A model generated the notes under the pieces. That model was not told the origin of the DNA. It ran no database searches and was given only the letters and a program-made list of their open reading frames with translations. A program made the position numbers and the translations under genes. 64,000 nucleotides of DNA from Fodinicurvata halophila (GTDB lineage Bacteria; Pseudomonadota; Alphaproteobacteria; Kiloniellales; DSM-21159), in the NCBI RefSeq assembly GCF_042651425.1, contig NZ_JBHSCW010000010.1:124001-188000 (forward strand). The letters are read 5' to 3'. Numbering within the stretch: position 1 is the first letter of the stretch; the number at the start of each line of letters is the position of its first letter. Below, in pieces: positions 49,355 to 59,047 of this stretch.

Positions 49355-52203
49355 GCTATCTGATGAGCCTGCCGGCGGCCGAGCGGTACGGCCAGATCAT
49401 GCGCTTCGCGCCGGACTACTGGCAGACGGACTTCAACCTGCTGACCTCGGCCTCGCTGGTGAGCGCAGGTGACGACAGCCTGGTCTTCCGCGCCGTCTAT
49501 CGCCGCAACCTGGACCTGGCCGGCGCGCACTGGGCGAGCGAGGATACGGCCGGGCACCTGCTGCACCGCTACGAGGCGCAACCCAGCTATCGCGGCTGCA
49601 GCCTGCGCTTCCGCTACCGCGCCAACCCGGAGACCCTGGGCCTGGACGCCTTCAACGGGCCGGCCCTGGCGCTGGAGACCCATGGCGGGCCAATCCATCA
49701 CCTGCGCCTGTGGAACCACCGCGTGCTGCCCAATCCCAACGCGGCGGACGACGACCCTTACGACCAGGTCATCGAGGTGGTCTTCGACGACCATCTGTAT
49801 AGTGGCTTCAGCCCGCCAGACGCAAACGACCCCGAGGCCGTGCGGGCGGCGCGGGTGCCGGTGGACGACATCAAGCGGGTGCTGCTGACCCTGCCGCCCC
49901 GGAGCTACATGGCCGGGCGCACCAGCCTGGCCGCGCCGCTGGCCAGCGGCGACAGCCAGGTGAGCCTGGCGGTGCCGAGCGGATTGACGATCTCGCCGGG
50001 CGACCGCCTGGTCTTCCCGGCCCAGCGCGCACCGGGCCCGGACGCGTACAGGGTCACCAGCACCACGAGCGGCCCGCAGCAGACGGTCAGCTTCGAGCCG
50101 GCGGCCGTGCTGACCGACAGCATGGCCGCGGGGCAGGAGGTGCGGGTGACGGTGGAAACCCAGCAGCGCCTGCCCCAGGCCGAGACGGTGGAGGTGCACT
50201 TGGAGGAGCTGACCTGCACGGGTCCGGGGGCGCTGCTGGCGATCAACGACCAGGGCTGCGCGCCGCATGGCCTGGCCATGGCCGACGGCTACGACAACGC
50301 CTATCACCTGACACCGGCGCGGGTGGTGGCGCAGGCGGTGAAGCTGGGCTATCGCGACGACTGGGTGCTCTACTTGGGCATCTCGCACTTCCACAACCTG
50401 TCCTGGGACGAGGGCGCCGGGCGCTTCCAGGTGGACCCGGACCAGGCGTCGCTGAACCCGCCGGCGGCGGCCTGGCTGGCCGATCTCTGCGCGCGGCTGC
50501 AGGCGGCGGGCTTCCGCCTGTGGCTGTCGCTCAGCTTCGAGATCCTGGCCGACTTCATGCCGGCCGACTGGGCGCAGAAGGACCATGCGGGCCGCATGGC
50601 GCTGACCGGCTGGCAGCCGCCCTCGTCGCTGATCTCGCCCTGCAACGCGGCCGCCCTGGACTGGCTGGGCGGCGTGGCCGAGGCGACGTTGGGGTTGGCC
50701 GTGGACGCCGGTCTGGCGCCCTGCCTGCAGATCGGCGAGCCCTGGTGGTGGGACGGCAGCTTCGGCACCCAGGTGCCGCACATCTACGACGCCTTCACGC
50801 TGAACGCCTATCACGCCGAGACCGGGCTTTATGCGCCCACGCCCTGGCTGCAGCGGGTGGAGGGGCCGGCGGAGGTGCATGGGCCCTATCTGGACTGGTG
50901 CCGCGAGCGGCTGGGGGCGGCCACCGACGCGCTGCGCGACCGGGTGCGGGCGGCCTATCCGGCGGTGCAGGTGGCGCTGCTGCTGTTCACGCCGCAGGTC
51001 TTCCGCCCCGACAGCGAGATCCTGACGCGCCTGAATTTTCCGGCGGCGGCCTGGGCCTGGCCGGCCTATGACGTGCTGCAGGTTGAGGACTACGACTGGG
51101 TGGTGGCGGGCGATTTCGCGCGCACGGCCGAGACCTGGCGCATCGCCCAGGAGGTGCTGGGCTATCCCCTGTCGGCGATCCACTACTTCGCGGGCTTCGT
51201 GCTGCTGGGCGAGGAGGCCTGGCGCTGGCGTGCGATCGACCGGGCGCTGGCCGAGGCGCTGGCGCGCGGGCCGGCCCGGGTCTTCGTCTGGTCACGTGAG
51301 CAGGTCGTGCGCGACGGCTTCGTCTATGACCCTGAGGTGAGCTGGCCGGGGGAAGGCGCGGCGCTGACCCGCCTGGCGCTCGCTTGGCGGGTGGAGCGGC
51401 GCGACGGCCGGGTGCAGGGCTTCACCACCCACGACCGGCCGCTGACGATCGCCGGCGAGAGCTATCGCCCGGCCGTCAGCTTCGAGCCCAGCGAGATCCG
51501 CGCCACCGGGCGGCTGACCGGCGACAGCCTGGAGGCCTGGGGCGGCTTCCACAGCGAGGAGATCGCCGAAGCCGACCTGCGCGCCGGACTCTATGACGGG
51601 GCCCGGGTGCGCATCCTGCAGGTGGACTGGCAGGATCCGGAGGGGACGGCGCCGCTGGTGCTGGCCGAGGGGCATATCGGCGAGATCGAGCCCCGGGACC
51701 ATCACTTCCGCGCCGAGCTGCGCGGGCCGGCCCAGCGCCTGAACCAGCCGCTGGGGGACGTCTACCAGCCGCACTGCCGCGCCGACCTGGGCGATGCCCG
51801 CTGCGGCGTGGACCTGGCGGCGCTGGCGCTGGAAGGCGAAGTGACGGCCCTGGGCGCCGGCGGGCCAGGCGGGCTGGCGGCGGACCAGGTCCTGGCCTGC
51901 GACATCCAGGTGGCGGCGCCCGAGGCCTGGCGCGGCGGGCTGGTGGAATTTCTCGATGGCCGCCATGCCGGCCGGTCCCTGGAGGTGAAGGAGCTGCGCG
52001 CCGACAGCGGGCGCCTGGTGCTGTTCGAGCCCCTGGGCCGGCCGCCGGACATCGGCGACCGCATCCGCCTGACGCCCGGCTGCGACAAGGCGGCCGCGAC
52101 CTGCCGCCAGCGCTTCGACAACCTGGTGAACTTCCGCGGCGAGCCGAGCCTGCCCGGCAGCGATGCCGTGCTGCGCCCCGTGACCCGACTGAGCCGGGCC
52201 TGA
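49351..52203 (+). CDS. Fusion of a TIM-barrel tail-sheath-like protein and DUF2163 tail hub (gp13)
   Basis: 950 residues, about three times RcGTA gp13. From residue 671 (ALTRLALAWRVERRDG) to the end it is the DUF2163/BR0599 hub: FTTHDRPLTIAG, YQPHCRADLGDARCG and FDNLVNFRGEPSLPG. Residues 1-300 are beta-rich; 300-660 look like a TIM barrel of the non-contractile-tail-sheath kind (DDWVLYLGISHFHN, QIGEPWWWDG, QVEDYDWV). Coupled to its left neighbour by ATGA. The extra domain may form part of the tail shaft or bind a glycan. Confidence 0.85.
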   Translation: MSYLMSLPAAERYGQIMRFAPDYWQTDFNLLTSASLVSAGDDSLVFRAVYRRNLDLAGAHWASEDTAGHLLHRYEAQPSYRGCSLRFRYRANPETLGLDAFNGPALALETHGGPIHHLRLWNHRVLPNPNAADDDPYDQVIEVVFDDHLYSGFSPPDANDPEAVRAARVPVDDIKRVLLTLPPRSYMAGRTSLAAPLASGDSQVSLAVPSGLTISPGDRLVFPAQRAPGPDAYRVTSTTSGPQQTVSFEPAAVLTDSMAAGQEVRVTVETQQRLPQAETVEVHLEELTCTGPGALLAINDQGCAPHGLAMADGYDNAYHLTPARVVAQAVKLGYRDDWVLYLGISHFHNLSWDEGAGRFQVDPDQASLNPPAAAWLADLCARLQAAGFRLWLSLSFEILADFMPADWAQKDHAGRMALTGWQPPSSLISPCNAAALDWLGGVAEATLGLAVDAGLAPCLQIGEPWWWDGSFGTQVPHIYDAFTLNAYHAETGLYAPTPWLQRVEGPAEVHGPYLDWCRERLGAATDALRDRVRAAYPAVQVALLLFTPQVFRPDSEILTRLNFPAAAWAWPAYDVLQVEDYDWVVAGDFARTAETWRIAQEVLGYPLSAIHYFAGFVLLGEEAWRWRAIDRALAEALARGPARVFVWSREQVVRDGFVYDPEVSWPGEGAALTRLALAWRVERRDGRVQGFTTHDRPLTIAGESYRPAVSFEPSEIRATGRLTGDSLEAWGGFHSEEIAEADLRAGLYDGARVRILQVDWQDPEGTAPLVLAEGHIGEIEPRDHHFRAELRGPAQRLNQPLGDVYQPHCRADLGDARCGVDLAALALEGEVTALGAGGPGGLAADQVLACDIQVAAPEAWRGGLVEFLDGRHAGRSLEVKELRADSGRLVLFEPLGRPPDIGDRIRLTPGCDKAAATCRQRFDNLVNFRGEPSLPGSDAVLRPVTRLSRA

Positions 52204-52215
52204 GGATCCAAGACC

Positions 52216-52647
52216 ATGACAGAGAACGATCTGCGCCGGGCCGTGGTGGCCGAGGCGCGCGGCTGGCTGGGCACGCCCTTCCGCCACGGCGGACGCTGCC
52301 GCGGCGCCGGCGTGGACTGCATCGGCCTGGCCATCGGTGTGGCGAAGGCGCTGGGCCTGCCGCACGCGGATGCGGCCGGCTATCCGCGCCGGCCCGACGA
52401 AGGGGAACTGGCGCGCGGGCTGGATCGGCTGCTGACCCCCTGCGCGCCGGAGGCGGCGAAGCCGGGGGACCTGCTGCGCCTGTCCTGCCGTGGGCGGGCG
52501 ACCCATGTGGCCATCGTGACGGAGCGCGGCATCCTGCACGCCCATGCGCCAAGCGGGCGGGTGATTGAGCATGGCTATGACGGCTGCTGGCCCGGGCCGG
52601 CGGTGGCAGCCTATCGCCTGGTGCCGGCTGTGTCGGAGCGGGGCTGA
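52216..52647 (+). CDS. NlpC/P60 tail-tip peptidase (gp14-like)
   Basis: 143 residues. Catalytic cysteine in GVDCIGLA, histidine in THVAIV, and a third polar residue in LHAHAP. It cuts cell-wall peptides during DNA entry. The stop overlaps the next ATG, so it is coupled to gp15. Confidence 0.92.
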   Translation: MTENDLRRAVVAEARGWLGTPFRHGGRCRGAGVDCIGLAIGVAKALGLPHADAAGYPRRPDEGELARGLDRLLTPCAPEAAKPGDLLRLSCRGRATHVAIVTERGILHAHAPSGRVIEHGYDGCWPGPAVAAYRLVPAVSERG

Positions 52648-55028
52648 TGGCGACGCTGGCATTCTCCGTCGCCGGCGGGGCGCTGGGGCAGTCGCTGCTG
52701 CCGGCCGGCGTCAGCCTGTTCGGCCAGACCCTGGGCGGGGCCGCCATCGGCCAGGCCGTGGGCGGGCTGGCGGGGGCTGCGGTGGACAACGTGCTGTTCG
52801 GCGCCTCGCTGCCGCGCCAGCGGGTGGAGGGTCCGCGGCTGTCGGAGCTGCGGGTTTCGGGCTCGGAGTACGGCAGCGCCATCCCGCTGGTCTATGGCGC
52901 GGCCTGCCGCCTGTCGGGCACGGTGATCTGGATGGGTCCGGTGGCCGAGCGCAAGTCCACGCGCACCGAGACCCACGGTGGAGGCGGCAAGGGCGGCGGC
53001 TCGAGTGCCAAGACCACCACCACGACCTACAGCTATGACGTCTCGCTGGCCCTGGGGCTTTGCCAGGGGCCGGTCCGCGCGCTCAGGCGCATCTGGGCGG
53101 ACGGGCGTTTGCTGTGGGAAGCGGGCCAGGAGCTGGATGGCCTGGCCGCCGGGCTGCAGCTCTATCCCGGCGACGCGGCGCAGGCGCCCAGCCCGGTGAT
53201 CGAGAGTGTCGAGGGCGCGGGCCGGGTGCCGGCCTATCGCGGCCTGGCCTATCTGGTGCTGGAGCGCCTGGAGCTGGGGCCCTTCGGCAACCGCCTGCCC
53301 AACTTCACCTTCGAGGTGGCGCTGCCGCCCGAACGCACGCGCCTGTCCGATGCCTTGGTCGACCTCTGTGCCCGGGCCGGGGTGGGGCCGGTCCAGGCCC
53401 TGGCGCTGGAGGGGCAGCCGCTGCGCGGCTATGCCATCCCGCGCCTCATGTCGGCGCGCGAAGCCATCGAGCCGCTGCAGCGCGCCTATTTCTTCGACAT
53501 CCGCGAACAGGACGGGCAGCTGGCCTTCCGGCCGCTGGTGCAGGCGGCGCAGACGCGCATTCCCGCCGAGGACCTGGGCGCCTTCGATGCCGATGGACGC
53601 GCGACGGCGGACTTTGCGGAGGGGGCGCCGGTGCCGCGGCTGGCCAGCCGGCGCGCCGATGTCCACAGCCTGCCGCGCGCGCTGGCGGTGCAGTATGCCG
53701 ACGTGGCGCGCGACCACCAGGCGGGGGTGCAGCAGGCACGCCGGCGCGAGTCCCTGTCGCGCAGCGAGACGGAGCTGCAATTGCCGCTGCTGCTGACTGC
53801 CGACGAGGCGCGGAGCATCGCCGAGCGCAGCCTGGCCCTGGCCTGGCAGCAGCGGGTGACCCACGAGATCACCCTGCCACCGGCCTATCGGCGGCTGGGC
53901 CCCGGCGACGTGGTCAGCCTGGAGCTGGAGGGTGCAGAGCTGCAGGGGCGTATCCTCGAACGCCGCTTCGCCGCACCCGGCCTGCTGTCGCTGGAGCTGG
54001 TGGCCGACCGCACGGGCCCGGGCAGCGCCCTGGAGGCGGCCGCCCCGCCCGGCGTGCCGGCGCTGGCCGCGCGCAACCGGGCGCCGGCCCGCAACAGTCC
54101 AACGCACCTGATCCTGCTGGACCTGCCGGCCCTGCGCAGTCAGGACGCCGGCGCCGGCTTCTATGTCGCGCTGAGCCCGGCGGACCCGGCACTGCGCTGG
54201 CCGGGGGCGCTGGTCGAGGGTGGCGGCCTGCCGCAGCCGGAGAGCTTCCGCAGCCTGGCCGAGAGCGAGACGGCGGCGGTGACGGGCCGGGCCTTGACGA
54301 TCCTGCCGCCCGGGCCGGTGACCCACTGGGACCGGGCAGCGGCCGTGGAGCTGCAGCTGGATGACCCGGAGCGTGAACTGGACAGCCTGCCGGAAGACCA
54401 GGTGGCGGCGGGGCGTAACCTGCTGTGGCTGGGCGGCGAGATCCTGCAGTTCGCCTCTGCCGAGTTGATGGGACCGGGAAGCTATCGCCTGTCGCGCCTG
54501 CTGCGCGGGCGCCTGGGCACCGAGGCGGCGGTGGCCGGCCACAAGGCCGAGGAAACGGCAGTGCTGCTGGACGGGCCGGGGCTGGGGCGCATCGCCCTGG
54601 ACGTGAACGACCTGGGCCGGCCGCGCTGGTACCGCGCCGTCACCTGGGGCCGGGACGGCGATGATGCGGAGGTGACGGAGCGGACCTGCGAAGGCCGCGC
54701 GCTGCAGCCCTGGGCGCCGGTGCACCTGCGCGGGCGGCGCGCCGGTAACGACGACCTGGCGATCACCTGGGTGCGCCGGGCGCGGCTGGACCGGCGCTGG
54801 CGTGACGGTTTCGACGTGGCGCTGGAGGACGGGCCCGAGACCTATGAACTGGAGGTACTGCAGGATGGGGCCGTGCTGCGCCGGGAGACCTGCCCGGCGC
54901 CGGAGTTCACCTATACGGCGGTGCAGCAGCAGGCCGACTTCGGGACCGTGCCCTCCTCGGTGCGGCTGCGCGTCTGCCAGATCTCCCCGGTGGTGGGCCG
55001 GGGGCAAGCAAGGGAGGCCGAGCTGTGA
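52647..55028 (+). CDS. GTA tail-tip protein gp15-like (short form)
   Basis: 793 residues; RcGTA gp15 is about 1,300 and carries an internal TIM-barrel that is missing here. The N-terminus (ATLAFSVAGGALGQSLLP) and LVYGAACRLSGTVIW match gp15; a phage-tail_3-like region (RSETELQLPLLLTADEA to RRLGPGDVVSLELEG) follows. The glycine-rich loop GGGGKGGGSSAKTTTTT is typical of the family. It shapes the tail tip and host contact. Confidence 0.9.
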   Translation: MATLAFSVAGGALGQSLLPAGVSLFGQTLGGAAIGQAVGGLAGAAVDNVLFGASLPRQRVEGPRLSELRVSGSEYGSAIPLVYGAACRLSGTVIWMGPVAERKSTRTETHGGGGKGGGSSAKTTTTTYSYDVSLALGLCQGPVRALRRIWADGRLLWEAGQELDGLAAGLQLYPGDAAQAPSPVIESVEGAGRVPAYRGLAYLVLERLELGPFGNRLPNFTFEVALPPERTRLSDALVDLCARAGVGPVQALALEGQPLRGYAIPRLMSAREAIEPLQRAYFFDIREQDGQLAFRPLVQAAQTRIPAEDLGAFDADGRATADFAEGAPVPRLASRRADVHSLPRALAVQYADVARDHQAGVQQARRRESLSRSETELQLPLLLTADEARSIAERSLALAWQQRVTHEITLPPAYRRLGPGDVVSLELEGAELQGRILERRFAAPGLLSLELVADRTGPGSALEAAAPPGVPALAARNRAPARNSPTHLILLDLPALRSQDAGAGFYVALSPADPALRWPGALVEGGGLPQPESFRSLAESETAAVTGRALTILPPGPVTHWDRAAAVELQLDDPERELDSLPEDQVAAGRNLLWLGGEILQFASAELMGPGSYRLSRLLRGRLGTEAAVAGHKAEETAVLLDGPGLGRIALDVNDLGRPRWYRAVTWGRDGDDAEVTERTCEGRALQPWAPVHLRGRRAGNDDLAITWVRRARLDRRWRDGFDVALEDGPETYELEVLQDGAVLRRETCPAPEFTYTAVQQQADFGTVPSSVRLRVCQISPVVGRGQAREAEL

Positions 55029-55876
55029 GCCACGAGAGCGAGACGACGCCCCGATTCCACCTGCCCTATCTCTTCACCGGGCAGGCGCAGAAGGAACTGT
55101 TCCATAACGCGGCGCTGAACCGCCTGGATGCCCTGCTGGCCTGTGTGCTGGTCAGCCGCACGGAGACCGCACCGCCGGCGGAGCCGCAGGCCATGCAGGC
55201 CTGGCTGCTGCCGGCGGGCGCGCAGGGCGACTGGTCGGGCGCGGCGGGGCGCATCGCCCTGTGGCTGGACGGCTGGGACTTCCTCGATCCGCCGTCGGGC
55301 CTCAAGGCCTGGATCGCCGACGAGGACCGGCACCTCTTCTTCGACGGTGCGGCCTGGCGCGCGCCGCACGCCAGCCCGGCGCAGGGGCAGCTGGCCGACA
55401 GCGCCGTGCAGCCGGCGGGATTGGTGGCAGCGCTTGCGGACTATGCGCCGCTGGCCGGGGCGACCTTCACCGGCGATGTGGAGACGGCCGGGAATCTGAG
55501 TGCGGCCAACAATATTCACGCGGGGGGTGGCTTCCTGACGCTGGGCAGCGGCGCGGCCGGCCTCTCGGCCGACGGCACCTATGCTTACCTGAAGGACGCC
55601 GACGGGGCGACGCGCCTGTTCTTCGGGCGCGCCGGAGCCGACAACCGCGTCATCGTCGAGCTGCAGGACCAGGCCGGCGGCGCCAGCTTCCAGGTGCGCG
55701 ATGCCGGGGCGCAGACCGTGGCCAGCGTGAGCTCGCTGGGGGCGGCGGACTTCCAGGGCGCGGTGAGCGCCGCCGGCTTTGCCAGCGCCGGCCAGGCCGG
55801 TGTCAGCGGGAGCTTTCAGAGCGCCGACGGCAAGACCGTGACGGTCACCGGCGGCCTGGTGACGGATATCTCATGA
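55025..55876 (+). CDS. DUF2793 tail-fibre-like protein
   Basis: 283 residues. The DUF2793 domain (RFHLPYLFTGQAQKELFHN, W-rich LDGWDFLDPP) is followed by a glycine/alanine-rich repetitive fibre part ending in TVTVTGGLVTDIS. GTG overlaps the gp15 stop (GTGA). It probably builds a fibre or spike for cell attachment. Confidence 0.88.
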   Translation: MSHESETTPRFHLPYLFTGQAQKELFHNAALNRLDALLACVLVSRTETAPPAEPQAMQAWLLPAGAQGDWSGAAGRIALWLDGWDFLDPPSGLKAWIADEDRHLFFDGAAWRAPHASPAQGQLADSAVQPAGLVAALADYAPLAGATFTGDVETAGNLSAANNIHAGGGFLTLGSGAAGLSADGTYAYLKDADGATRLFFGRAGADNRVIVELQDQAGGASFQVRDAGAQTVASVSSLGAADFQGAVSAAGFASAGQAGVSGSFQSADGKTVTVTGGLVTDIS

Positions 55877-55890
55877 GAGGGGAGGAGGAG

Positions 55891-56178
55891 ATGAGCCTGT
55901 ACGGCAAGCCCGACAGCCTGAATGCGACCTTCATGGGCCTGCGCGGGGCCTGGATGGGCCTGTGGCGGGCGCTGATCCTGGCCGCCCTGGTGGGCACCGG
56001 CAGCGTCGCCTGGCAGTCCGTGGAGACCCTGGTGGAGGTGCGCACCGAGCTGCGCCTGATGCGCGAGCAGGTGACCCGGCAGCTGGAGAACCACGACGAG
56101 CGCCTGCGCTACCTGGAGCGGGAGTCCGCCTATCGGCCCACGCCTGGACAGGAGGCGCCTGATGCAACCCGGCTTTGA
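55891..56178 (+). CDS. Small one-helix membrane protein of the GTA lysis region
   Basis: 95 residues: one transmembrane segment (ALILAALVGTGSVAWQ) and a coiled-coil tail (RTELRLMREQVTRQLEN). GGAGGAGGAG directly precedes ATG 55891; an upstream ATG at 55873 overlaps the previous stop. By position next to the endolysin it could be a spanin- or holin-like accessory. Confidence 0.7.
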   Translation: MSLYGKPDSLNATFMGLRGAWMGLWRALILAALVGTGSVAWQSVETLVEVRTELRLMREQVTRQLENHDERLRYLERESAYRPTPGQEAPDATRL

Positions 56179-56740
56179 TGATGCCCTCGCCTTCGTCCTG
56201 GCGTGGGAGGGCGGCGGGGCCGTCACCGACGATCCGGCCGATCCCGGCGGCACCACGCGCTGGGGCATCTCGCTGCGCTTCTATCGCCGGCTCCATCCCG
56301 ACGCGGAGGCGGACGACATCCGCCGGCTGGACGCGGCCGCCGCGGCGGACCTCTATCGCACGCACTTCTGGCAGGCGCAGCACTGCGACCGGCTGCCGCC
56401 GCCGCTGGCGCTGCCGGTTTTCGACATGGCGGTGAACTGCCCGCCCGAGGTGACGGTGCGCGCCCTTCAGCAGGCGCTGGGGGTGGCTGTGGACGGGGTC
56501 TTCGGTCCGGTCACCCTGGCGGCAGCCCGTCGGCGCGGACGGGAGGAGGCGGTGCTGCGCGACCTCTGCGCCGAGCGGGCGATCTACTACGCCGGGCTGG
56601 CCGGCTTCGCGCGCTACGGCCGCGGCTGGCTGCGCCGCACCCTGGCCGCCCACGGTGCGGCACTGGCGCTGCGCGCGGCGTCAATCGACATGCGGGAGAG
56701 TGTGATTACACAGGCCAGTGCGCGTGATGGGTATCGATGA
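56162..56740 (+). CDS. Endolysin, GH108 N-acetylmuramidase
   Basis: 192 residues. The catalytic glutamate is in WEGGGAV near the start; DPADPGGTTRWGIS and a C-terminal peptidoglycan-binding domain (LQQALGVAVDGVFGPVTL) complete the family. It breaks the wall for particle release. It overlaps the gene before by 17 nt and the reverse-strand MFS gene by 35 nt. Confidence 0.93.
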   Translation: MQPGFDDALAFVLAWEGGGAVTDDPADPGGTTRWGISLRFYRRLHPDAEADDIRRLDAAAAADLYRTHFWQAQHCDRLPPPLALPVFDMAVNCPPEVTVRALQQALGVAVDGVFGPVTLAAARRRGREEAVLRDLCAERAIYYAGLAGFARYGRGWLRRTLAAHGAALALRAASIDMRESVITQASARDGYR

Positions 56741-58079
56741 CGAAGGCATGGCGATGGCGGCCGGGCGCATGGCGATGCGGATGCGCATGGGGTTCCGGGC
56801 CTTCCCAGCCCTCGTGTTCGTGCTGATGGTGTTCGTCGTGGACGTGCAGATGGCTGTGATGCTGGGGCGCGTGCTCGTGTTCCAGCATGACAGGATCTCC
56901 ATCGGGCCAGAGCCGTGCGGACGCAAGGGTGCCTGTCAGCGCGAGCAGGCCGAGGACAAGGAAGGCGAGCGAGAGCCCGTACTGGCTGCCCAGCCATCCG
57001 GCCAGCGGATAGGTGACCAGCCAGCAGGCATGGGACAGCGAGAACTGGGCCGAGTAGACGGCGGCGCGATCCGCTTCGCGGCAGGACTGCTTCAGCAGCC
57101 GCCCCGAGGGCGTCAGGACCAGGGAGCTGCCCGCGCCCAGCAGGAACCAGAGCAGCAGCAGGGGACCGTAGGCAGGTTGGAGCAGGCCGAGGAACAGGCT
57201 GGCCGTCATGAGGCCGCCGCCCGTCAGCATGAGCGGGCGCTGGGCGACGCTGTCCAGCAGGCGCGGCAGGCCGAGCGCCACGACCATGGAACCGCCGCCG
57301 GCGGCGGCGAAGGCGAGCGCGACCGCAGTCTCCCCCAGGCCCAGGTCGCTGCGCACATAGACCACGGTGTTCACGATCTGCATGGCGCCGGCGGCGGCCA
57401 CCGCCAGGCTGAGGGCCAGCAGGCCCTTCAGGCGGGGCGTGCGCAGATAGATCGTCAGGCCGTGCCCGAGCCGGTCGCGCAGGCCCTGCGGCGCATCCGT
57501 CGCCTGGGCCCGGGGCAGCACGACCGAAATGACCAGCAGGGCCGAGGCCAGAAAGGCCAGGGCGTTCAGCAGGAACAGCAGGTCGAAGCTGACCAGCGTC
57601 AGCAGCAGGGCGGCGGCCAGGGGACTGAGCAGGTTCTCCAGGTCGTAGGCCAGCCGCGAGAGGGAGAGAGCCCGTGTATAGTGGCGATCCGTCTCGAGGA
57701 TGTCGGGAATGGTGGCCTGGAACAGCGGCGTGAAACCGGCGGAACAGGCGTTCAGCAGAAAGATGAGCAGATAGATCTGCCAGACCTCACTGACGAAGGG
57801 CAGGAAGGCAACGGCCGAGGCGCGCAGCAGGTCGAGTGAGACAAGAAGGCTGCGCCGCGGCAGGCGCGTGGCGTAGGCGCCGACCAGCGGGGCGATGCCC
57901 ACATAGGCCACCATCTTGATCGCCAGGGCCGTGCCCAGCACGTGGCCCGCCTGGGCGCCGGCCAGGGAGTCGGCGAGCAGCGCCAGGGCGACCGTCGTCA
58001 GGCCGGTGCCCAGAAGGGCGATCACCTGGGCGGCGAAGAGATGCCTGTAGCGCCTGTCGCTCAGGGGTCCTGAAAACAT
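56706..58079 (-). CDS. MFS transporter with histidine-rich tail
   Basis: 457 residues, twelve transmembrane helices (about 1-395), EntS/multidrug type. The C-terminal 58 residues contain 20 histidines (for example HHSHLHVHDEHHQHEH), a likely cytosolic metal-binding tail, so nickel, cobalt or zinc export or metal sensing is plausible. It lies reverse-strand between the GTA endolysin and holin and its 3' end overlaps the endolysin gene. Confidence 0.9.
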   Translation of the reverse strand: MFSGPLSDRRYRHLFAAQVIALLGTGLTTVALALLADSLAGAQAGHVLGTALAIKMVAYVGIAPLVGAYATRLPRRSLLVSLDLLRASAVAFLPFVSEVWQIYLLIFLLNACSAGFTPLFQATIPDILETDRHYTRALSLSRLAYDLENLLSPLAAALLLTLVSFDLLFLLNALAFLASALLVISVVLPRAQATDAPQGLRDRLGHGLTIYLRTPRLKGLLALSLAVAAAGAMQIVNTVVYVRSDLGLGETAVALAFAAAGGGSMVVALGLPRLLDSVAQRPLMLTGGGLMTASLFLGLLQPAYGPLLLLWFLLGAGSSLVLTPSGRLLKQSCREADRAAVYSAQFSLSHACWLVTYPLAGWLGSQYGLSLAFLVLGLLALTGTLASARLWPDGDPVMLEHEHAPQHHSHLHVHDEHHQHEHEGWEGPEPHAHPHRHAPGRHRHAFVIDTHHAHWPV

Positions 58080-58224
58080 GGCTCAATCTGCAGCTTGCCA
58101 ACCCCGGCATTGTCGGGAGGGCGAGCGGCGGAATCAAGACGGACGGGCCGGTGCTACGTCCGGTCTTGGCGGCCGGCTTGGTCCGTCATGGGAAACATCG
58201 AGACGGGAAGATGAGGAGGGAACG

Positions 58225-58629
58225 ATGGCATTTCCAGCCCTGATTGCGGCGTTGGCGCCGGTCTTCGGACAGGTGCTGGACCGCGTGCTTCCCGACAAGG
58301 GCGCACGGGACGAGGCGGAACGCGAACTGACCGCCGCCTTGCTGGCCCATGCCGGCGAGATCGAACGTGCCGGCGCCGAGATCGTGCTGGCCGAGGCGCG
58401 CTCGGAACATCCCCTGACGGCCACCTGGCGGCCGCTGCTGATGCTGGTCATCGCCGCGGTGATCGCCAACAACTACCTGCTGGCGCCCTATCTGCAGGCC
58501 CTGTTCGGCATGGGCCTGACCCTTGAGCTGCCCGAGCGCCTCTGGGACCTGCTGACACTAGGCGTCGGCGGCTACGTGGTCGGCCGCAGCGGCGAGAAGA
58601 TGGTGAAGTCCTGGAAGGGGACGGGGTGA
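58225..58629 (+). CDS. GTA holin, 3TM family
   Basis: 134 residues. An amphipathic N-terminus (AFPALIAALAPVFGQVLDRV), a charged helix and membrane helices (PLLMLVIAAVIANNYLL; LLTLGVGGYVVGRSGEKM) fit the GTA 3TM holin. GAGGAGGG precedes ATG 58225. Together with the endolysin it lets particles out. It is cut off from the rest of the cluster by the MFS gene. Confidence 0.88.
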   Translation: MAFPALIAALAPVFGQVLDRVLPDKGARDEAERELTAALLAHAGEIERAGAEIVLAEARSEHPLTATWRPLLMLVIAAVIANNYLLAPYLQALFGMGLTLELPERLWDLLTLGVGGYVVGRSGEKMVKSWKGTG

Positions 58630-58716
58630 GAGGGTTAGAGTCTAAATAACAATTCCGCCTGGTACTTCTGGGATCTTACGATGTGGAGCGTCGTGTGTGT
58701 CAGCTCAAGCACCCCA

Positions 58717-58980
58717 CTATTGCACAGCATGTGGGGATAACCCTGAAAGGTGGTAAACGTAGGGAATTCCTTCGGCAGCATCGCCCACTGGCATCCCGTT
58801 GCTGCCATGTACTGGATCGCATCCCAGACGTTCAGAATCCGTCATCCAAGGACGTCCGATCTTGCTCTGCGCGGACATGAATTGGACGACCACCACCCGC
58901 TCCTCGTCCGTGCTGCTGCTTGCGTGGCGCAGGCCATTGCGGGCATAGTCTCGGCGAGTGTTTTCAGTCCAGGACATAGA
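58717..58980 (-). pseudogene. N-terminal fragment of an IS5-family transposase
   Basis: Minus-strand translation starts MSWTENTRRDYARNGLRH near 58980 and continues SKIGRPWMTDSE. After a frameshift near 58840 it reads LNVWDAIQYMAATGCQWAML and PKEFPTFTT, then ends. The catalytic part is absent. The rest of 58630-59047 shows nothing else. Confidence 0.8.
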
Positions 58981-59047
58981 AATCTCTAAGGTGTCGCAAC
59001 CCAAGATAATCATAACTAACTGAAATCATTAAACTTAATGTTCGGTC

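Noticed and set aside
37797..58629. The structural cluster as an ordinary active prophage
   Set aside because: No integrase, replication genes, attachment sites or adjacent immunity region, and the tape measure, gp10 and holin are of GTA type. A decayed prophage cannot be fully excluded.
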